Source: Bdellovibrionales bacterium (GTDB taxonomy: Bacteria > Bdellovibrionota > Bdellovibrionia > Bdellovibrionales > UBA1609). Taken from it: DNA of 64,000 nucleotides. Positions 60,693-64,000 of the stretch are shown here, in pieces (the stretch's first letter is position 1; every line of letters starts with the position of its first letter). Under the pieces are notes generated by a model. The model saw only the letters and a list, made by a program, of their open reading frames with translations, was not told the DNA's origin and made no database searches. The DNA is taken from positions 1 through 64,000 of the forward strand of contig JAHBUX010000001.1 in the NCBI GenBank assembly GCA_019637855.1, given 5' to 3'. The position numbers and the translations under genes are program-made.

Positions 60693-60717
60693 GTAACTAT
60701 GTTGGTATCTAAATACC
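60693..60717 (+). promoter_or_regulatory. operator-like repeats upstream of doxX
   Basis: GTAACTATGTTGGTATC (60693-60709) repeats the GTAAC-N7-GTTAC pattern of the rrf2 promoter with one changed base. It overlaps a 14-base dyad, GGTATCTAAATACC (60704-60717), directly ahead of the AGGAGG of doxX. I read it as the Rrf2 operator of doxX-nemA. Confidence 0.5.
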
Positions 60718-60730
60718 AGGAGGACCTCAG

Positions 60731-61147
60731 ATGAACGCAAAAATTACGACCGGCGCGAGATGGGCATTGGGTGGTATATACCTGATCTTCGGATTGAATG
60801 GCTTCTTACACTTCCTTCCTCAACCGCCACTTCCTGAAACCGCTTTGGGTTATCTGGGTGGCCTCGCCTCGGCACCTTACTTTTTCCCCGTCTTAAAGGG
60901 CACGGAAGTGATTGCAAGCTTACTGTTGCTCAGCGGATTGGCGGCTCCCCTAGCGTTGGTGATTTTGGCGCCGATCACGATTCAGATATTCCTATTTCAC
61001 TTCTTCCTCACGCCCGGTTTGCAGAACTCACTTCTGCCGCTGGCGATGATCGCTCTGCACCTGACCTCGGCTCTCGCCTACTGGTCGCTGTATCAGCCCT
61101 TGTTTACAAAAGACAACGCCCTTCAATCGGTCCGTCGGGCCGCCTAA
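60731..61147 (+). CDS. DoxX family membrane protein
   Basis: 138 residues with four membrane helices of the DoxX fold: ALGGIYLIFGLNGFLHF, SAPYFFPVLKGTEVIASLLLL, PLALVILAPITIQIFLFHFF and SLLPLAMIALHLTSALA. DoxX relatives often take part in quinone or redox-linked membrane processes; function of this one is unknown. The ribosome site is AGGAGG at proper spacing. It stands 18 bp before nemA in one transcript under the Rrf2-type operator. Confidence 0.85.
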   Translation: MNAKITTGARWALGGIYLIFGLNGFLHFLPQPPLPETALGYLGGLASAPYFFPVLKGTEVIASLLLLSGLAAPLALVILAPITIQIFLFHFFLTPGLQNSLLPLAMIALHLTSALAYWSLYQPLFTKDNALQSVRRAA

Positions 61148-61165
61148 CCACATAGGAGAACAACG

Positions 61166-62236
61166 ATGACACTCTTCAAACCCGCGACTCTAGGTTCGCT
61201 TCAGCTCAGAAACCGCGTGGTGATGGCGCCGATGACAAGATCGCGCGCCATCAACAACCTACCCAATGATATGATGGCGCAATATTACGCCAGCCGGGCC
61301 AGCGCAGGCTTGCTGATCACCGAGGGCACTTCGCCCTCGCCCAATGGCCTCGGTTACGCTCGCATACCGGGCTTGTTTAACGACGCGCAAGCGCAAGCAT
61401 GGAAACTGGTCACCGATGCGGTTCATCAAGGGGGCGGCCGTATTTTTGTGCAGCTGATGCACACCGGCCGTGTCTCGCATCCAGCCAACATGCCTCCTGG
61501 CAGCAAAATCTTAGCGCCGGCGTCGGTTCCCCTTGAAGGTAAGATGTGGACCGACCTTGAGGGCATGCAACCCTATCCTCTGGCGCACGCCATGACGGAA
61601 AAAGAAGTGCGTGGCACCATCGCTGAATTTATTCATTCGGCCGAACTCGCCGTTCGCGCCGGCTTTGACGGCGTCGAACTGCACGCGGCCAACGGGTATC
61701 TGCTGGAACAGTTCCTAAATCCCATCACCAACCAACGCACCGATGACTGGGGCGGCGCGGACGAGAACCGCATGCGTTTCGTGCTCGAAGTGGCCAAAGG
61801 TGTCGCCGCCAAGATCGGCGCCAGCCGGGTCGGCATTCGTGTATCACCTTATGGAAACGCGCAAGGTCTGGGGGCCTTTGAGGGCATCGACGAATTCTAT
61901 GGAGAGTTGGCGCGACGGCTTTCGGCCATGGGTTTGGCCTACATTCATGTCGTCGATCATAGCGGTATGGGTGCACCCGCGGTGAGCGCTGAAGTGAAGC
62001 GCGCCATCCGCGCAGGCTTTCAAGGTGCGTACATTTTGTCGGGAAACTACAGCAGCGAAACTGCCGAACAAGATTTAGCGGCGGGCTTAGGCGATATGGT
62101 TGCCTTTGGCCGTCCATTTATAGCGAATCCAGATCTCGTGCGACGTATGCGCGAGCAAATTCCATTGGCCGTGCCTGATCAGACCAAGCTCTACACTCCC
62201 GGCCCCGAGGGTTACATCGACTACAAGGGTGCCTGA
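61166..62236 (+). CDS. Old Yellow Enzyme family alkene reductase (NemA-like)
   Basis: 356 residues of the FMN-binding beta/alpha barrel. Expected blocks are present: LFKPATLGSLQLRNRVVMAPMTRSRA (first strand with MTRS), FVQLMHTGRVSHP, FDGVELHAANGYLLEQFLNP (H-x2-N active site) and the late GRPFIANPDLVRR. It reduces activated C=C bonds (quinones, N-ethylmaleimide, nitro esters) with NAD(P)H. Together with Rrf2 and DoxX this suggests an electrophile- or quinone-stress response. GGAGAACAACG is the ribosome site. Confidence 0.92.
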   Translation: MTLFKPATLGSLQLRNRVVMAPMTRSRAINNLPNDMMAQYYASRASAGLLITEGTSPSPNGLGYARIPGLFNDAQAQAWKLVTDAVHQGGGRIFVQLMHTGRVSHPANMPPGSKILAPASVPLEGKMWTDLEGMQPYPLAHAMTEKEVRGTIAEFIHSAELAVRAGFDGVELHAANGYLLEQFLNPITNQRTDDWGGADENRMRFVLEVAKGVAAKIGASRVGIRVSPYGNAQGLGAFEGIDEFYGELARRLSAMGLAYIHVVDHSGMGAPAVSAEVKRAIRAGFQGAYILSGNYSSETAEQDLAAGLGDMVAFGRPFIANPDLVRRMREQIPLAVPDQTKLYTPGPEGYIDYKGA

Positions 62237-62248
62237 TCCTTCCCAACT

Positions 62249-62281
62249 AAAGCCGGCGCGGTTGAGCTGTGCCGGCTTTTT
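62249..62281. terminator. bidirectional terminator between nemA and the SRPBCC gene
   Basis: AAAGCCGGC (62249-62257) and GCCGGCTTT (62271-62279) pair around a 13-base loop. The A-run and T-run on both sides serve both convergent genes. Confidence 0.8.
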
Positions 62282-62283
62282 CC

Positions 62284-62724
62284 TTAACGGGTGCGCAGAG
62301 CCGCGCCAAGACCATCCAAGATCCCATCCCAACCTTCTTCCACCCGGTCCTTGAGATCGGCGTAGTCGGCGCTGATTTCGTGAGTCAACACGACCTCACA
62401 ACCCTTGGGCAGCTCTTTAATATCAATCGTCACCAGATCGCCCTCTTTGGCGTTCTTCTGCACGGCGAATTCAAACGCCAGGTGTTTGGGAGCATCGATC
62501 TTCAAATATTTCCCGTAGTGTTCCGCATCGCCACCGGGGCGGCGATCGATAAAGGTAAATGCACCGCCTTCGCGCGCATCGATCTCGGCCTTGATCATTT
62601 TTCCGGTCATCGTTGCAAACATAAACGTCTTGGCCTTCTCCGGATCCAAGAGAGCTTGGAACACCCGACCTGGCGTAGCGTTGTAACGATGGCTGACTTT
62701 AACTTTGATTTTAGGCTCACTCAT
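62284..62724 (-). CDS. SRPBCC (AHSA1/START-like) domain protein
   Basis: 146 residues. The fold's features appear in order: KVSHRYNATPGRVFQALLDPEKAKTFM (helix-grip start), IDARVGG-type glycine turn (DAREGGAFTFID), then strands, ending VLTHEIS and a C-terminal helix (VEEGWDGILDGLGAAL). The family binds hydrophobic ligands or co-chaperones; this member's ligand is unknown. It converges on nemA across a bidirectional terminator. Confidence 0.85.
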   Translation of the reverse strand: MSEPKIKVKVSHRYNATPGRVFQALLDPEKAKTFMFATMTGKMIKAEIDAREGGAFTFIDRRPGGDAEHYGKYLKIDAPKHLAFEFAVQKNAKEGDLVTIDIKELPKGCEVVLTHEISADYADLKDRVEEGWDGILDGLGAALRTR

Positions 62725-62810
62725 AATCAGGTAGCCTACTACAGGGGCATTTCGAGTTCAAAGATGAATCTGAGTGACTTTGCACAAGCTCGAGCGCTTA
62801 ATAAAGCCAC

Positions 62811-63737
62811 ATGAATTCGGTTATCTCCGTCAGTAATCTCAGTAAAACTTACGCCTCTGGATTTCACGCCCTGAAGAAGGTGAATCTGGCCATCCGTAAA
62901 GGCGAAATTTTCGCTCTGCTTGGACCCAATGGCGCGGGCAAAACCACGCTCATCAACGTGATCTGCGGCATCGTCAATCCCAGTTCAGGTCAGGTCAGTG
63001 CGGACAGTCACGACATCCTACGCGACTACCGCGCCGCTCGACAAAAAATCGGCCTGGTTCCGCAAGAACTCGCAACGGATATGTTCGAGCGCGTGTGGGA
63101 CACGGTGCGCTTTAGTCGTGGGCTGTTTGGTAAAGCTCCCGACGATGCGTACTGCGAAGAGGTTCTGAAGGAGCTGTCGCTTTGGGATAAGCGCGACAAT
63201 AAGATCATGGCTTTGTCGGGCGGTATGAAACGCCGGGTGATGATCGCCAAGGCGCTTTCGCATGAACCTGAAATCCTGTTTTTGGATGAACCGACGGCCG
63301 GTGTGGACGTGGAACTCAGACGCGACATGTGGGAGATGGTGCGACGCCTGCGCCAACGTGGGGTCACCATCATTCTGACCACCCACTACATCGAAGAAGC
63401 CGAAGAGATGGCTGATCGCATCGGCGTGATCAGCGGCGGTGAAATCATCCTGGTCGAAGAAAAGCAGACCTTGATGAAAAAGCTGGGGAAAAAGCAACTG
63501 CTGCTTCAGCTACAAACACCGCTTGAGGCGATCCCTGCTGATTTGAGATCGGCGCAGCTAGAGCTTTCCGATGATCGCTTACAGATGATCTACACCTTTG
63601 ATTCTCAGGCGGAACAGACTGGCATCGCTGCGCTCTTGAAACGCCTGGGCGAACATGGCATCGACTTTAAAGATCTGAAGACCACCGAAAGCTCACTTGA
63701 GGATATCTTCGTGAAACTGGTGGGAGGAAGGCGATGA
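62811..63737 (+). CDS. ABC transporter ATP-binding protein (ABC-2 export type)
   Basis: 308 residues. Walker A is GPNGAGKTT, the signature is [16 protein letters not shown], Walker B is [11 protein letters not shown], with H-loop LTTHY. The domain is the DrrA/YadG type, which drives export through an ABC-2 permease. Its stop overlaps the permease start (ATGA), so the two are translationally coupled. Cargo unknown. Confidence 0.92.
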   Translation: MNSVISVSNLSKTYASGFHALKKVNLAIRKGEIFALLGPNGAGKTTLINVICGIVNPSSGQVSADSHDILRDYRAARQKIGLVPQELATDMFERVWDTVRFSRGLFGKAPDDAYCEEVLKELSLWDKRDNKIMALSGGMKRRVMIAKALSHEPEILFLDEPTAGVDVELRRDMWEMVRRLRQRGVTIILTTHYIEEAEEMADRIGVISGGEIILVEEKQTLMKKLGKKQLLLQLQTPLEAIPADLRSAQLELSDDRLQMIYTFDSQAEQTGIAALLKRLGEHGIDFKDLKTTESSLEDIFVKLVGGRR

Positions 63738-64000
63738 ACTTTTACGCCATTAAAGCCATCTACCGTTTTGAGTTGGCGCGCTTCTTTCGCACTTTGTTTC
63801 AAAGCATCGCCTCACCGGTGATTTCAACATCGCTGTATTTTATCGTGTTTGGTTCGGCCATCGGCTCGCGCATGGAACAAATCGATGGCGTCACTTATGG
63901 TGCCTTTATCGTTCCAGGCTTGATTATGCTCTCCGTTTTGACCGAGAGCATATCGAACGCCTCCTTCGGCATTTACATGCCCAAGTATTCCGGGACGATT
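63734..64000 (+). CDS. ABC-2 type permease (cut by the window edge)
   Basis: The ATG at 63734 shares four bases with the stop of the ATP-binding gene, and GGAGGAAGGCG stands before it. The visible 89 residues start [20 protein letters not shown] and then a membrane helix ([17 protein letters not shown]) and [18 protein letters not shown], the N-terminal pattern of YadH-like ABC-2 permeases. The rest lies outside the window. Confidence 0.88.
   Translation, partial: MNFYAIKAIYRFELARFFRTLFQSIASPVISTSLYFIVFGSAIGSRMEQIDGVTYGAFIVPGLIMLSVLTESISNASFGIYMPKYSGTI

Overview
The window reads as the chromosome of a Gram-negative bacterium with moderate-to-high GC content. The best guess is a member of the Bdellovibrionota (Bdellovibrio-like predators). 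The evidence is two proteins that look like the TIGR02147 family expanded in that group, many small secreted or outer-membrane proteins with no recognisable family, lipoproteins ending their signal in the unusual FQNC, and very tight gene packing with repeated 4-base end overlaps. This assignment is inference. I see no rRNA, tRNA, CRISPR array, insertion sequence or prophage.

Layout. 1-13 kb: tail of an unknown gene, a membrane hexapeptide acyltransferase, a methyltransferase, a CsgA-like dehydrogenase, a PAS/GAF histidine kinase, a YkgJ-type cysteine-cluster protein, a putative barrel protein, a response regulator in line with a lipoprotein metalloprotease, a TauE/SafE permease, tatA, an Uup-type ABC-F ATPase overlapping a VanY-like peptidase, a secreted trypsin-like protease and HdeD. 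13-18 kb: a trehalose module (otsB, an otsA fused to a membrane sensor-like N terminus, and a divergent GH15 hydrolase). 18-35 kb: an EamA exporter, secreted proteins divergent from a TIGR02147 regulator, an AP2 protein, rhomboid, an L,D-transpeptidase, xthA, a YegD-type Hsp70, ilvE, a CLC channel, slyD, two secreted or lipoprotein genes, a PmtA-like methyltransferase, a GNAT and a DNA/RNA nuclease lipoprotein.

35-42.4 kb is a complete-looking arginine locus: argC-J-B-F-R on the minus strand, divergent from argG-H. ArgR-box-like sites lie in the 110 bp between them, so ArgR, made by the last gene of one operon, probably represses both. The acetyl group is recycled by ArgJ. argA, argD and carAB are not here.

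42-53.4 kb is rich in cell-surface genes: a proline/methionine-rich M15-like protein coupled to a small secreted protein, a large RsbRD/KdpD-like/PAS histidine kinase, a subtilase-like secreted protein, MaoC, DUF454, an outer-membrane protein, two FQNC lipoproteins (one with Ig-like and C-type-lectin domains) and a second TIGR02147 gene that carries a one-base frameshift. 53.4-64 kb: a VTT/DedA-like protein, a DEAD-box helicase, a TolC-RND efflux pair without its adaptor, a CxxC-rich protein, an Rrf2 regulator with operator-like repeats in front of itself and of doxX-nemA, an SRPBCC protein and an ABC-2 exporter cut by the window edge.

Most notable points: the A5 frameshift in the TIGR02147 gene whose lost tail ends exactly on the next start codon; the membrane-sensor OtsA; the Ig/C-type-lectin lipoprotein followed by a long G-U-compensated hairpin; the atypical FQNC lipobox; and the AP2 protein derived from an inactivated HNH homing-endonuclease-like protein.
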